Part shown: positions 50,951 to 62,411 of the stretch, piece after piece
How the letters are laid out: every line of letters begins with the position of its first letter
Position numbering within the stretch: position 1 is the first letter of the stretch
Origin: Burkholderia cepacia
Lineage (GTDB): Bacteria > Pseudomonadota > Gammaproteobacteria > Burkholderiales > Burkholderiaceae
Assembly: GCF_001718835.1 (NCBI RefSeq)
Contig: NZ_CP013443.1
Coordinates: 1,674,001 to 1,738,000 of the forward strand
Direction: 5' to 3'
Length of the DNA: 64,000 nucleotides
The notes under the pieces: generated by a model
Seen by the model: the letters and a program-made list of their open reading frames with translations, nothing else
What the model was told of the DNA's origin: nothing
The model's database searches: none
Position numbers and translations under genes: made by a program

Positions 50951-51897
50951 GCCAGGAGGCCACCGTCGTGCTGAAAACCCCGTCTTCGGCCGCGCAAGGG
51001 CGCGCCGCGAAGCGGCTCGACCCCGTCAGCGAGTCGCGCGTCGTGCGCTGGCTGCTCACGGGCATCGCGCTGGCGTTCCTTGCGTTCTTCCTCGTCGTGC
51101 CGCTCGCCGCGGTGTTCGTCGAGGCGCTGAGAAAAGGCGTCGGCTTCTATCTCGAATCGCTGGCCGATCCCGACGCGTGGTCGGCGATCAAGCTGACGCT
51201 GACCGTCGCCGTGATCGCCGTGCCGCTGAACCTCGTGTTCGGCGTGTGCGCGTCGTGGGCGATCGCGAAATTCGAATTCCGCGGCAAGGCGCTGCTGACG
51301 ACGCTGATCGACCTGCCGTTCTCGGTGTCGCCGGTGATCTCGGGTCTCGTGTACGTGCTGCTGTTCGGCGCGCAGGGCTGGCTCGGGCCGTGGCTGCAGG
51401 CGCACGACGTGCAGATCATCTTCGCGGTGCCGGGCATCGTGCTCGCGACGATCTTCGTCACGTTCCCGTTCGTCGCGCGCGAGCTGATTCCGCTGATGCA
51501 GGCGCAAGGCACCGACGAGGAAGAAGCCGCGCGCGTGCTCGGCGCGTCGGGCTGGCAGATCTTCCGCCGCGTGACGCTGCCGAACGTGAAGTGGGGCCTG
51601 CTGTACGGCGTGATCCTGTGCAACGCGCGCGCGATGGGCGAGTTCGGCGCGGTATCGGTCGTGTCGGGCCACATCCGCGGCGTGACCGACACGATGCCGC
51701 TGCACGTCGAGATCCTGTACAACGAATACAACTTCGCGGCAGCGTTCGCGGTGGCGTCGGTGCTCGCGCTGCTCGCGCTCGTCACGCTCGCGCTGAAACT
51801 GATCGCCGAGCGTCATCTCGCCGCCGAACTGGCCGGCGCGAGCGACGCCGTTCCCGCACACGCCGGCCCCGCCGCCGTCGTTTCGTCGAAATCGTAA
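50947..51897 (+). CDS. cysW: Sulfate ABC transporter permease CysW
   Basis: A 316-residue permease pairing with CysT. A long cytoplasmic N-terminus (about 35 residues) comes first, then six helices. EAA motif EEEAARVLGASGWQIFRRVTLP, LPFSVSPVISGLVYVLLFG, and RAMGEFGAVSVVSGHIRG are typical. It starts within cysT by ATGA overlap and ends 13 bp before cysA. Confidence 0.95.
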   Translation: MSQEATVVLKTPSSAAQGRAAKRLDPVSESRVVRWLLTGIALAFLAFFLVVPLAAVFVEALRKGVGFYLESLADPDAWSAIKLTLTVAVIAVPLNLVFGVCASWAIAKFEFRGKALLTTLIDLPFSVSPVISGLVYVLLFGAQGWLGPWLQAHDVQIIFAVPGIVLATIFVTFPFVARELIPLMQAQGTDEEEAARVLGASGWQIFRRVTLPNVKWGLLYGVILCNARAMGEFGAVSVVSGHIRGVTDTMPLHVEILYNEYNFAAAFAVASVLALLALVTLALKLIAERHLAAELAGASDAVPAHAGPAAVVSSKS

Positions 51898-51910
51898 AGA
51901 GGCAACCAGA

Positions 51911-52969
51911 ATGGGTATCACCGTCCGTAACCTTCAGAAGCGCTTCGGCGATTTCACGGCGCTCGACAACGTGTCGCTCGACTTCCCGCCCGGTGAACTG
52001 GTCGCGCTGCTCGGGCCGTCCGGCTGCGGCAAGACCACGCTGCTGCGCGTGATCGCGGGCCTCGAGCACGCGGATGCCGGCCAGGTCGTGCTGCAGGGGC
52101 TCGACGTCGCGTCGGTCGGCGCGCGCGATCGGCAGGTCGGGTTCGTATTCCAGCACTACGCGCTGTTCCGCCACATGACGGTGTTCGAGAACGTCGCGTT
52201 CGGGCTGCGCGTGAAGCCGCGCCGCGAGCGGCCGTCGGAAGCCGCGATTCGCGAGAAGGTGCACGAGTTGCTCAAGCTCGTGCAGCTCGACTGGCTCGCG
52301 CAGCGTTATCCGTCGGAGCTGTCGGGCGGCCAGCGCCAGCGCATCGCGCTTGCCCGCGCGCTCGCCGTCGAGCCGAAGGTGCTGCTGCTCGACGAGCCGT
52401 TCGGCGCACTCGACGCGAAGGTCCGCAAGGAACTGCGCGGCTGGCTGCGGCGGCTCCACGACGACCTGCACATCTCGACGATCTTCGTCACGCACGACCA
52501 GGAGGAGGCGCTGGAAGTCGCGGACCGCATCGTCGTGCTGAACCGCGGCCACGTCGAGCAGGTCGGCAGCCCGCAGGACGTCTACGATCATCCGCAGAGC
52601 GCGTTCGTGTACGAGTTCCTCGGCGCGGCGAACCGGCTGCCGGGCACGGTCGCCGGGCGCGGTTTCGTGGCCGAGGGCGCGGCTGCGCCGATCGAGGTCG
52701 ATGCCGATTTCGCGGGCCCTGCGAACGCGTACGTGCGGCCGCACGACCTGCAGCTCTGGCCGGTGGGCGAAGGGCACCGCGACGGCATCGCGGTGGACGT
52801 GCGCCGCGTGATTCCGCTCGGCGGGTCGGTGCGCGTGGAGCTCGAGGCGCGCGCAGGCGGCGCGCTCGAGGCGGAACTCGATCGCGACGCATGGCGTGCG
52901 CTGTCGCTGCAGGTCGGCGACGGTGCGACGGCCGTGCCGCGCGCGGTGCGCGTGTTTCCCGCGCGTTGA
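51911..52969 (+). CDS. cysA: Sulfate/thiosulfate ABC transporter ATP-binding protein
   Basis: A 352-residue ATPase. Walker A GPSGCGKTTLLR, Q-loop FVFQHYALFRHM, signature LSGGQRQRIALARAL, Walker B VLLLDEPFGALDAK, switch His FVTHDQEEALE. The C-terminal TOBE-type regulatory region (about 240-352; AYVRPHDLQLWPVG) is present. An AGAGG ribosome binding site lies before the ATG. It energises sulfate uptake through CysTW. Confidence 0.96.
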   Translation: MGITVRNLQKRFGDFTALDNVSLDFPPGELVALLGPSGCGKTTLLRVIAGLEHADAGQVVLQGLDVASVGARDRQVGFVFQHYALFRHMTVFENVAFGLRVKPRRERPSEAAIREKVHELLKLVQLDWLAQRYPSELSGGQRQRIALARALAVEPKVLLLDEPFGALDAKVRKELRGWLRRLHDDLHISTIFVTHDQEEALEVADRIVVLNRGHVEQVGSPQDVYDHPQSAFVYEFLGAANRLPGTVAGRGFVAEGAAAPIEVDADFAGPANAYVRPHDLQLWPVGEGHRDGIAVDVRRVIPLGGSVRVELEARAGGALEAELDRDAWRALSLQVGDGATAVPRAVRVFPAR

Positions 52970-53044
52970 CGAGAAAATGCAGGGCAGGGGGCGGAACACG
53001 CTCCGATCGGACAATCAAACAACGACAGCCTAAGAGGCATACCC

Positions 53045-53971
53045 ATGAATTTTCAGCAATTGCGGTTCGTGCGCGAAGCGGTGCGCCAGAACATGAACCT
53101 GACGGAAGTCGCGAACGTGCTGTACACGTCGCAGTCCGGCGTGTCGAAGCAGATCAAGGATCTCGAGGATGAGCTGGGCGTCGACATCTTCATCCGGCGC
53201 GGCAAGCGGCTGACGGGGCTCACGGAGCCCGGCAAGGCCGTGCACCAGCTGATCGAGCGGATGCTGCTCGATGCCGAGAACCTGCGCCGCGTCGCGCGCC
53301 AGTTCGCCGACCAGGACAGCGGCCACCTCGTCGTCGCGACGACGCACACGCAGGCGCGCTACGCGCTGCCGAAGGTGATCCGGCAGTTCACCGAGGTGTT
53401 CCCGAAGGTGCATCTCGCGCTGCGCCAGGGCAGCCCGCAGCAGATCGCGCAGATGATCCTGAACGGCGAGGCCGATCTCGGCATTTCGACCGAGGCGCTC
53501 GACCGCTATCCGGACATCGTCACGTTCCCGTGCTATTCGTGGCACCACACGGTCGTCGTGCCGAAGGACCATCCGCTCGTCGGTCGCGAGAACCTGACGC
53601 TCGAGGAAATCGCCGAGTACCCGATCATCACGTACGACCAGGACTTCACGGGCCGCTCGCACATCGACCAGGCGTTCGCGCAGGCGGGCGCCGTGCCCGA
53701 CGTCGTGCTGACCGCGATCGACGCCGACGTGATCAAGACCTACGTCGAGCTCGGGATGGGGATCGGCGTCGTCGCGGCGATGGCCTACGATCCGCAGCGC
53801 GACACGGGGCTCGTCGCGCTCGATACGCAGCACCTGTTCGAGGCGAGCACGACGCGGGTCGGCCTGCGCAAGGGCGCATTCCTGCGTGCGTATGCGTACC
53901 GGCTGATCGAGATGTTCGCGCCGCATCTGAGCGAGGCCGAGATCGCCGGACAACTGCGCGAGCAGGCCTGA
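53045..53971 (+). CDS. cysB: CysB-type sulfur regulator
   Basis: A 308-residue LysR-family regulator. N-terminal HTH (MNFQQLRFVREAVRQNMN, then EVANVLYTSQSGVSKQIKDLEDEL) matches CysB/Cbl, not generic LysR proteins. The effector domain has VVATTHTQARYALP, the ligand region of CysB that binds N-acetylserine or sulfate. At 75 bp after cysA it is likely part of the operon and its regulator. It may also control the cystine and sulfonate genes in this window. Confidence 0.93.
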   Translation: MNFQQLRFVREAVRQNMNLTEVANVLYTSQSGVSKQIKDLEDELGVDIFIRRGKRLTGLTEPGKAVHQLIERMLLDAENLRRVARQFADQDSGHLVVATTHTQARYALPKVIRQFTEVFPKVHLALRQGSPQQIAQMILNGEADLGISTEALDRYPDIVTFPCYSWHHTVVVPKDHPLVGRENLTLEEIAEYPIITYDQDFTGRSHIDQAFAQAGAVPDVVLTAIDADVIKTYVELGMGIGVVAAMAYDPQRDTGLVALDTQHLFEASTTRVGLRKGAFLRAYAYRLIEMFAPHLSEAEIAGQLREQA

Positions 53972-54255
53972 CGCGCCGCTGCCGGGACGCCTGCGCGGCG
54001 TCCCGTTTCAACCGCGCCGTGATCACACGCGCGTTCTCGCGCCAGCGGCCGGCGCGCTCCGAATAAACCCTTAAATATTGATCAGACAGGTTGCGCGCGG
54101 ACAAGAAACGGTCCAGCATACCTCTCACCCCGCCGGCAGCCTGCCGGCGGTTGCGCGTGAACGCATCGCCCGCGCTCCGGCAGTCGGCCGTCTGCCTCGC
54201 TTCCATTCCGTGGTACCGACAGCAGCATCGATGGCCATTGCCCGGGTAGTGTGGC

Positions 54256-54267
54256 GCAAACGTTTGC
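54256..54267. promoter_or_regulatory. LacI-type operator upstream of the ribose operon
   Basis: GCAAACGTTTGC, a perfect 12-bp palindrome with the central CG typical of LacI/GalR operators, 51 bp before the binding-protein start. The operon itself encodes a LacI-family regulator. The rest of 53972-54317 holds no gene. Confidence 0.8.
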
Positions 54268-54317
54268 TCACATTAAAACAACAGATGCCCCGCGGGGCCC
54301 AATGCCAGGAGATGAGT

Positions 54318-55268
54318 ATGAATGTCCTCTTTCGCCGTCGCTTCCTGACCGCCGCCGTTGCCGCGGTCGCGCTCGCCGCCGCGCCGTTCGCCCATGCGGA
54401 GACGGCCGGCAAGCCGAAGGTCGCGCTCGTGATGAAGTCGCTCGCCAACGAGTTCTTCCTGACGATGGAAACGGGCGCGAAGGAATACCAGAAGCACAAC
54501 GCGAACCAGTTCGACCTGGTCACCAACGGCATCAAGGACGAGACCGACACCGCTAACCAGATCCGCATCGTCGAGCAGATGATCGTGTCGAAGGTCGACG
54601 CGATCGTGCTCGCACCGGCCGATTCGAAGGCGCTCGTGCCGGTCGTGAAGAAGGCGGTCGATGCCGGCATCATCGTCGTGAACATCGACAACCGGCTCGA
54701 TCCCGACGTGCTGAAATCGAAGAACCTGAACGTACCGTTCGTCGGCCCGGACAACCGCAAGGGCGCGCGCAAGATCGGCGATTACCTCGCGAAGCGGCTG
54801 AAGGCGGGCGACCAGGTCGGCATCCTCGAAGGCGTGTCGACGACGACCAATGCGCAGCAGCGCACGGCCGGCTTCCAGGACGCGATGAAGGCGGGCGGGA
54901 TGAAGGTCGTATCGGTGCAGTCCGGTGAATGGGAGATCGACAAGGGCAATGCGGTCGCTGCCGCGATGCTCAACGAATACCCGAACCTGAAGGCGCTGCT
55001 GTGCGGCAACGACAACATGGCGATCGGCGCCGTGTCGGCCGTGCGCGCGGCCGGCAAGCAGGGCAAGGTGTTCGTGGTCGGCTACGACAACATCAACGCG
55101 ATCAAGCCGATGCTGAAGGACGGCCGCGTGCTCGCGACGGCCGATCAGTACGCGGCGAAGCAGGCCGTGTTCGGCATCGACACGGCGCTCAAGGCAATCT
55201 CCGAGCATCGCAAGCAGGCCGACATGTCGGGCGTGGTCGAGACGCCGGTGGATCTCGTGACGAAGTGA
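54318..55268 (+). CDS. rbsB: Ribose-type ABC transporter substrate-binding protein
   Basis: A 316-residue periplasmic type I binding protein. Signal peptide FLTAAVAAVALAAAPFAHA precedes ETAGKPKVALVMKSLANEFF. Sugar-binding pattern: EFFLTMETGAKEYQK, VDAIVLAPADSKALVPVV, VNIDNRLDPD, EGVSTTTNAQQRTAGFQDA, LCGNDNMAIGAV, VGYDNINAIKPML. The second ATG of ATGAGTATG is taken as start because AGGAG sits 7 bases before it. Ribose is inferred from the linked ribokinase. Confidence 0.9.
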   Translation: MNVLFRRRFLTAAVAAVALAAAPFAHAETAGKPKVALVMKSLANEFFLTMETGAKEYQKHNANQFDLVTNGIKDETDTANQIRIVEQMIVSKVDAIVLAPADSKALVPVVKKAVDAGIIVVNIDNRLDPDVLKSKNLNVPFVGPDNRKGARKIGDYLAKRLKAGDQVGILEGVSTTTNAQQRTAGFQDAMKAGGMKVVSVQSGEWEIDKGNAVAAAMLNEYPNLKALLCGNDNMAIGAVSAVRAAGKQGKVFVVGYDNINAIKPMLKDGRVLATADQYAAKQAVFGIDTALKAISEHRKQADMSGVVETPVDLVTK

Positions 55269-55280
55269 CGCAACCCCGAT

Positions 55281-55317
55281 ACGGCCGCCGCCCTCAAGAA
55301 TCGGGCGCGGCGGCCGT
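55281..55317 (+). terminator. GC-rich intercistronic hairpin after the binding-protein gene
   Basis: Arms ACGGCCGCC..GCCC and GGGC..GGCGGCCGT pair around a TCAAGAATC loop with a small bulge and no T-run. It probably protects or attenuates the transcript so that binding protein exceeds the other subunits. Confidence 0.55.
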
Positions 55318-55413
55318 TATCAGGGGTGAGCGCGATCACGGCCACTGCATGCACATGCACTTGTGAGCGTCATACCCGCGCGCCGCGTGCGCGCGGCCGC
55401 AACCAGGATCGCG

Positions 55414-57014
<1,601 letters not shown>

Positions 57015-57018
<4 letters not shown>

Positions 57019-58034
57019 CCCAGCCCCCCGTTACCCCGACCGACGCCAACCCGCCGCAGCCCGTCACGGGGCGCCGCGCGCGCACGCTGTCCGGCACGCG
57101 GCTCGGCCTGTCGAACTATCTCGGGCTCGCCGGCGCGCTTGCCGCGATGATCGTGCTGTTTTCGACGCTGAGCTCGCATTTCCTGACCTACGATACGTTC
57201 AGCACGATCGCGAACCAGATTCCCGATCTCGTCGTGATGTCGGTCGGGATGACCTTCGTGCTGATCATCGCCGGGATCGACCTGTCGGTCGGCTCGGTGC
57301 TCGCGCTCGCCGCGTCGATGGTCAGCGTCGCCGCGCTGAAATGGCAGTGGGGGCCGTTGCCGGCCGCGCTGATCGGCATCGCGGTCGCGACCGTCACGGG
57401 CGCGCTGACGGGTGCGGTCACGGTCGGCTGGCGGATCCCGTCGTTCATCGTGTCGCTCGGCGTGCTGGAGGCCGCACGCGGCCTCGCGTACCAGCTGACG
57501 AATTCGCGCACCGCCTATATCGGCGACGCGTTCGATTTCCTGTCGAACCCGATCGCGCTCGGCATCTCGCCGGCGTTCCTGATCGCGGTCGCGGTGATGA
57601 TCGCGGCCCAGTTCGTGCTGACGCGCACCGTGTTCGGGCGCTATCTCGTCGGGATCGGCACGAACGAAGAAGCCGTTCGACTTGCCGGGGTTAACCCGAG
57701 GCCGTATAAAATTCTCGTATTCGCGCTGATGGGCGCGCTCGCGGGGCTCGCGTCGCTGTTCCAGATTTCGCGGCTCGAGGCCGCCGATCCGAACGCGGGC
57801 GTCGGCCTCGAACTGCAGGTGATCGCGGCCGTCGTGATCGGCGGCACGAGCCTGATGGGCGGGCGCGGCTCGGTGATCAGCACGTTCTTTGGCGTGTTGA
57901 TCATCTCCGTGCTGGCCGCGGGGCTGGCGCAGATCGGCGCGAACGAGCCGACGAAACGGATCATCACCGGCGCGGTGATCGTGGTGGCGGTCGTGCTCGA
58001 TACGTATCGCAGCCGGCGCACGCGCGTGCGGTAG
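57015..58034 (+). CDS. rbsC: Ribose-type ABC transporter permease
   Basis: A 339-residue permease of the AraH/RbsC type with about 8-10 helices. Landmarks: PDLVVMSVGMTFVLIIAGIDLSVGSVLALA (as VLIIAGIDLSVGS), SFIVSLGVLEAARGL, GTNEEAVRLAGVNPRPYKILVF and VIGGTSLMGGRGS. It starts by ATGA overlap with rbsA. The LacI gene follows after 49 bp. Confidence 0.93.
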
Positions 58035-58083
58035 AGCGCGTGCGGTAGAAAGACACACAGAACAGACCAGAGAGAAACGGGAA

Positions 58084-59115
58084 ATGGCGACGATCAAGGA
58101 TGTGGCAGCCATGGCGGGCGTGTCGTTTACGACCGTCTCGCACGTGGTGAACAATTCGCGGCCGGTGTCCGCGGATGTGCGTGCGAAGGTCGAGGGCGCG
58201 ATCCGCGAGCTGAATTACGTGCCGTCGGCCGTGGCACGTTCGCTGAAGGCGCGTGCGACGGCGACCATCGGCCTCGTCGTGCCGAACAGCACGAATCCGT
58301 ACTTCGCGGAACTTGCGCGCGGCATCGAGGATCAGTGCGCGGCCAACGGCTATTGCGTGTTCTTCTGCAACTCGGACGACGATCCCGTGAAGCAGCGCAA
58401 CTACCTGCGCGTGCTGCAGGAAAAGCGCATCGACGGGCTGATCGTCGCCTCGGCGGGCGAGGATGCGGTGCTCGCGCAGACGCTCGCGGACACGCACGCG
58501 CCGCTCGTCGTCGTCGATCGCAACATCGAGGGGCTCGCGGCCGACCTCGTGCAGATCGACCACGAGCGCGGCGCGTACCTGGCGACGCGCCACCTGCTCG
58601 AGCTCGGGCACGCGAAGATCGGCTGCATCACGGGGCCGACCGACACGGCGGTCAGCGCGATGCGCGTGCACGGCTTCATCCGTGCGATGGCCGAGCGCGG
58701 TGTCGACATCGTGCCGGGCGCGATCGCGGAAAGCGACTTCTCGTGCCTCGGCGGTTATCACGCGGCGTCGCGGCTGTTCGAATCGGTGCGGCCGAGCGCG
58801 ATCTTCGCGGGCAACGACCTGATGGGCGTCGGCGCGCTGCGTGCGGCGGCCGAGCGCGGCATGCGCGTGCCCGACGACTGTTCGATCATCGGATTCGACG
58901 ACATCGAATTCTCCCGCTACACGTATCCGGCGCTGTCGACGGTCGGCCAATCGGTGCGCGCACTCGGCGAAATGGCGGCGCAGACCCTGATCGAGCGGAT
59001 CGGCGGCGGCTCGTCGGCCGTGCCGAGCCGCCGTCGCGTCGTGTCGCCGCGTCTCGTGCTGCGTGAATCGACCGCGATCTACCGCGAACCGGCGCCGGCC
59101 GGCAACCGCGCATGA
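58084..59115 (+). CDS. rbsR: LacI-family regulator (RbsR-like)
   Basis: A 343-residue LacI/GalR regulator. HTH with hinge: MATIKDVAAMAGVSFTTVSHVVN, RPVSADVRAKVEGAI, LNYVPSAVARSLKARATATI. The effector domain has GLVVPNSTNPYFAELARGIE, EKRIDGLIVASAGED and FAGNDLMGVGALRAA. It most likely binds the GCAAACGTTTGC site before rbsB with ribose as inducer. It overlaps rbsK by 4 bp. Confidence 0.92.
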   Translation: MATIKDVAAMAGVSFTTVSHVVNNSRPVSADVRAKVEGAIRELNYVPSAVARSLKARATATIGLVVPNSTNPYFAELARGIEDQCAANGYCVFFCNSDDDPVKQRNYLRVLQEKRIDGLIVASAGEDAVLAQTLADTHAPLVVVDRNIEGLAADLVQIDHERGAYLATRHLLELGHAKIGCITGPTDTAVSAMRVHGFIRAMAERGVDIVPGAIAESDFSCLGGYHAASRLFESVRPSAIFAGNDLMGVGALRAAAERGMRVPDDCSIIGFDDIEFSRYTYPALSTVGQSVRALGEMAAQTLIERIGGGSSAVPSRRRVVSPRLVLRESTAIYREPAPAGNRA

Positions 59116-60053
59116 CGGCGCACGTCACATCCGGCGCGCCGCAAGCGGGGCGCGTGACGGTGGTCGGCAGCCTCAACATGGATCTCGTCGTGCGTGCGCC
59201 GCGTCTGCCGCTGCCCGGCGAAACGCTCGCCGGCCACGCGTTCGCGCAGGCGGCGGGCGGCAAGGGCGGCAATCAGGCCGTCGCCGCCGCGCGGCTCGGC
59301 GCGCAGGTCGCGATGATCGGCTGCGTCGGAGCGGATGCGCACGGCGCGGCACTGCGTGCGGGCCTCGAAGCCGAGGGGATCGACTGCGCGGGGCTCGCGA
59401 CGAGCGCGTCGGCGTCGACCGGCGTCGCGCTGATCGTCGTCGACGATGCGAGCCAGAACGCGATCGTGATCGTCGCGGGCGGCAACGGCGAGGTGACGCC
59501 GGACACGATTGCACACCATCACGCAGCAATCGCCGCGGCCGACGTCGTGATCTGCCAGCTCGAGACGCCGCCGGATGCGGTGTTCGCGGCGCTGTCGGCC
59601 GGACGTCGGCTCGGCCGCACGGTGGTGCTCAATCCGGCCCCGGCCGTCGCGCCGCTGCCGGACGGCTGGCTGCCGCTCGTCGATTATCTGATTCCGAACG
59701 AGGTCGAGGCGGCCGCGTTGACCGCGCTGCCGGTGCGCGACCCGGCGGAGGCGGAAGCCGCCGCCCGCGCGCTGCAGGCCGGCGGCGCGCGCAACGTGCT
59801 GGTCACGCTGGGCGCGCGCGGCGTGCTTGCGCTGACGGCAGACGGCGTGGCGCGCCACTACCCGGCGAGCGCGGTGCAGGCCGTCGACACGACGGCGGCC
59901 GGCGATACCTTCATCGGCGGCTTTTCCGCACGGCTCGCGGCCGGCGCGGACGTCGACACCGCGATCCGCTTCGCGCAACGCGCGGCCGCCCTGTCGGTCA
60001 CGCGAGCGGGCGCGCAACCGTCGATTCCCACGCTTGCCGAACTGGCCGATTGA
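59112..60053 (+). CDS. rbsK: Ribokinase
   Basis: A 313-residue PfkB-family sugar kinase making ribose-5-phosphate. First PfkB signature region: GSLNMDLVVRAPRLPLPGET and AAGGKGGNQAVAAARLG (substrate binding). Anion hole and catalytic Asp: VDTTAAGDTFIGGFSARL. NPAPAVAPLP and IPNEVEA are typical of RbsK. The product would enter the RpiA reaction. A weak hairpin terminator (60059-60083) follows. Confidence 0.93.
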   Translation: MTAHVTSGAPQAGRVTVVGSLNMDLVVRAPRLPLPGETLAGHAFAQAAGGKGGNQAVAAARLGAQVAMIGCVGADAHGAALRAGLEAEGIDCAGLATSASASTGVALIVVDDASQNAIVIVAGGNGEVTPDTIAHHHAAIAAADVVICQLETPPDAVFAALSAGRRLGRTVVLNPAPAVAPLPDGWLPLVDYLIPNEVEAAALTALPVRDPAEAEAAARALQAGGARNVLVTLGARGVLALTADGVARHYPASAVQAVDTTAAGDTFIGGFSARLAAGADVDTAIRFAQRAAALSVTRAGAQPSIPTLAELAD

Positions 60054-60058
60054 CTACT

Positions 60059-60083
60059 CGGCCCGATGATTCCGGGCCGTTTG
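60059..60083 (+). terminator. Weak terminator after rbsK
   Basis: A 7-bp perfect stem (CGGCCCG / CGGGCCG) followed by TTTG. Confidence 0.5.
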
Positions 60084-60246
60084 CGCGTCATTATTGATTG
60101 ATTCGAAATTGACTGACGAATTGTTTTGAAAATTTTGGTAAACACCATCAAGTCGTGCGAATTGTTGTCGTAATTGCATCGAGGGAAGCCCGTGCTTCCG
60201 GGCGATGGGCGCGGCCCGTCAACGACGACGCAACACAGGAAGGATG

Positions 60247-61923
60247 ATGGTGTTCAAAAACCTGACGATTCGTGCGCGCATCGGTTTCACGATGGCGTTT
60301 CTGGCCGGGCTGCTGTGCCTGATCGGCGTGCTGGGGTTGTTCGGCATGGGGCGCGCGAACGATTCGAACCGCGAAATCTTCACGAACCAGATGCCGAGCG
60401 CGGTCAACCTGGGGCTCGCCGAGATCTACGCGGCGCGCGAACGCCTCGCGCTCGATCGCGCCGCGCTCCTGGCCGGCACGCCGGATGCGGCGGCAGCCAT
60501 CGAGCGAAGCCGCGCGATGCGCGCGCAGTCGGACACGTGGTGGCAGAAGTACCTCGCGTTGCCGCGCGACGGCGAAGAGGACAAGCTCGCACAGGACGTC
60601 GCCGCGAAGCGGCAGGCGTTGCAGCACGAGTGCGACGGCTTCGCGGGCGTCGTGGCGGCGAACGAGCATGACCGGATCGCCGACGGCGCGAAGCAGCTTC
60701 AGGTGCGCTACAACGACCTCACGGTATCGGGCGAGGCGCTGCGCAATTTCCAGTTCACCGCCGGGCAGGCCGCGTTCGAGCGGGCCGAGTCGACCTACGC
60801 GACGCTGCGGATCGTGTCGATCGTCGCGCTCGTGGCCGGGCTCGTCGCCGCGCTGGCGTCGTACGTGACGCTGAGCCGAGCGATCGGCCGCCCGATTGCC
60901 GACGCGCTCGCGCATTTCGATGCGATTGCCGCCGGCGACCTGCGCCGCCGCATCGTCGTGACGCGCCGCGATGAAATGGGCCAGTTGCTGGAGGGGCTCG
61001 GCAAGATGCAGCGCGGGCTCGTCGATACGGTGCGCACCGTGCGCGGCGGCAGCGAGTCGATCGCGACCGCGGCGCGCCAGATCGCGGCCGGCAACATCGA
61101 CCTGTCGTCGCGCACCGAGGAGCAGGCCGCGGCGTTGCAGGAAACCGCGTCGAGCATGGAGCAGCTGACCGGCACCGTGAAGCAGAACGCAGACAATGCA
61201 CGCCAGGCGAGTTCGCTGGCCGCGAACGCGTCGGAGATTGCAAACAAGGGCAATACGGTGGTCGGCCAGGTGGTCGGCACGATGGGCGAGATCAACGACA
61301 GCTCGGCGAAGATCGCGGACATCATCGCGATCATCGAGGGAATCGCGTTCCAGACCAACATTCTTGCGCTGAATGCCGCCGTGGAGGCCGCGCGGGCCGG
61401 CGAGGAGGGCCGCGGTTTCGCGGTCGTCGCGGGCGAGGTGCGCAGCCTGGCCCAGCGTTCGTCGGCCGCGGCCAAGGAGATCAAGGTGCTGATCGACGCG
61501 TCGGTGGAGCGCATCCGGTCGGGTTCCACGCTGGTCGACGAGGCAGGGCGCACGATGAGCGACGTGATCGGTGCGGTGCAGCGCGTGACGGACATCATGG
61601 GCGAGATCGCGGCGGCATCCGAGGAGCAGAGCGGCGGGATCGACCAGGTGGCGCGCGCGGTCGCGCAGATGGACGAGGTCACGCAGCAGAATGCGGCGCT
61701 CGTCGAAGAAGCCGCGGCCGCCGCGCAGTCGCTCGACGAACAGGCGGCGCGGCTGCGCGAGACGGTCGCGGTGTTCCAGCTCGACGACGGCGCGGCACAG
61801 CGGCGCGCAACCGTGCCGGCCGTGGCGCGTCGCGTGACGCCGGCGCCAGCGCCGGCAGCGCGCGACAGCCACGACGCGCCCGCGCCGCGCGCGGCCGGCA
61901 ACGACGACTGGGAAACCTTCTGA
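60247..61923 (+). CDS. Methyl-accepting chemotaxis protein
   Basis: A 558-residue transmembrane chemoreceptor. Helix 1 (FTMAFLAGLLCLIGVLGLF) and helix 2 (IVSIVALVAGLVAALASYV) flank a ~160-residue helical periplasmic domain of the four-helix Tar type. HAMP follows (SRAIGRPIADALAHFDAIAAGDL). The long coiled-coil signalling domain has the hairpin tip IIEGIAFQTNILALNAAVEAARAGEEG (as GIAFQTNILALNAAVEAARA). The C-terminus ends DDWETF, close to the NWETF tether for CheR/CheB. GGAAGG precedes the second of two adjacent ATGs. It may serve ribose taxis given its place after rbs, but this is only positional. Confidence 0.93.
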   Translation: MVFKNLTIRARIGFTMAFLAGLLCLIGVLGLFGMGRANDSNREIFTNQMPSAVNLGLAEIYAARERLALDRAALLAGTPDAAAAIERSRAMRAQSDTWWQKYLALPRDGEEDKLAQDVAAKRQALQHECDGFAGVVAANEHDRIADGAKQLQVRYNDLTVSGEALRNFQFTAGQAAFERAESTYATLRIVSIVALVAGLVAALASYVTLSRAIGRPIADALAHFDAIAAGDLRRRIVVTRRDEMGQLLEGLGKMQRGLVDTVRTVRGGSESIATAARQIAAGNIDLSSRTEEQAAALQETASSMEQLTGTVKQNADNARQASSLAANASEIANKGNTVVGQVVGTMGEINDSSAKIADIIAIIEGIAFQTNILALNAAVEAARAGEEGRGFAVVAGEVRSLAQRSSAAAKEIKVLIDASVERIRSGSTLVDEAGRTMSDVIGAVQRVTDIMGEIAAASEEQSGGIDQVARAVAQMDEVTQQNAALVEEAAAAAQSLDEQAARLRETVAVFQLDDGAAQRRATVPAVARRVTPAPAPAARDSHDAPAPRAAGNDDWETF

Positions 61924-62411
61924 TTCCCGGGAATGCGGCATACGTCGCGCATCTATCCCCATTTGCGTGATCCCGAACGCCCGCCTCGCGCGGGCGTTTT
62001 TGCATCCGTAGCCGGCGCGGCATGCTCGTGCGCAACCGTCGTACGGGTATCTCCGTAAGGGGCGCTGCGAAAAAAATTTGTAACGGCGCGTCGCGCGTGT
62101 CGTCCGGAACGCGTACTCGAACGTATAGGGATGAAGGGGAGGCGGTGTGGACTTCGCGGCGCCCGGCACGTCCAACGCACAAGACGTTCCGTTGTTCGAC
62201 GAGACGCGACGGATGCAGTTTCTGCGGCTCGGGAGATCGATTGTAAAACGACGAAATGCGTTGTCCAAGTCATGTGTCGTCGATGACGAAAGTTCACACA
62301 ACGAGTTCGTGAAAAAAAATAAGAAAGGGTTTAGGATGAATTCGAACGCGCTTGCTTCTGCGCAGTCGTACGAAGGCAGGCACGTCTTCAGACTCAGGCG
62401 AGGGAGGTAGC
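61924..62411. other. Long leader between chemoreceptor and prkA
   Basis: About 490 bp with no supportable gene. It holds the chemoreceptor terminator and, at about 62060-62340, an AT-richer tract that probably includes the prkA promoter. I found no convincing sigma-54 or sigma-70 match by eye. A GAGGGAGG ribosome binding site ends the region. Confidence 0.45.
61977..62001 (+). terminator. Terminator of the chemoreceptor gene
   Basis: An 8-bp perfect stem (ACGCCCGC / GCGGGCGT) with a CTCGC loop, continuing into TTTT. Confidence 0.85.
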
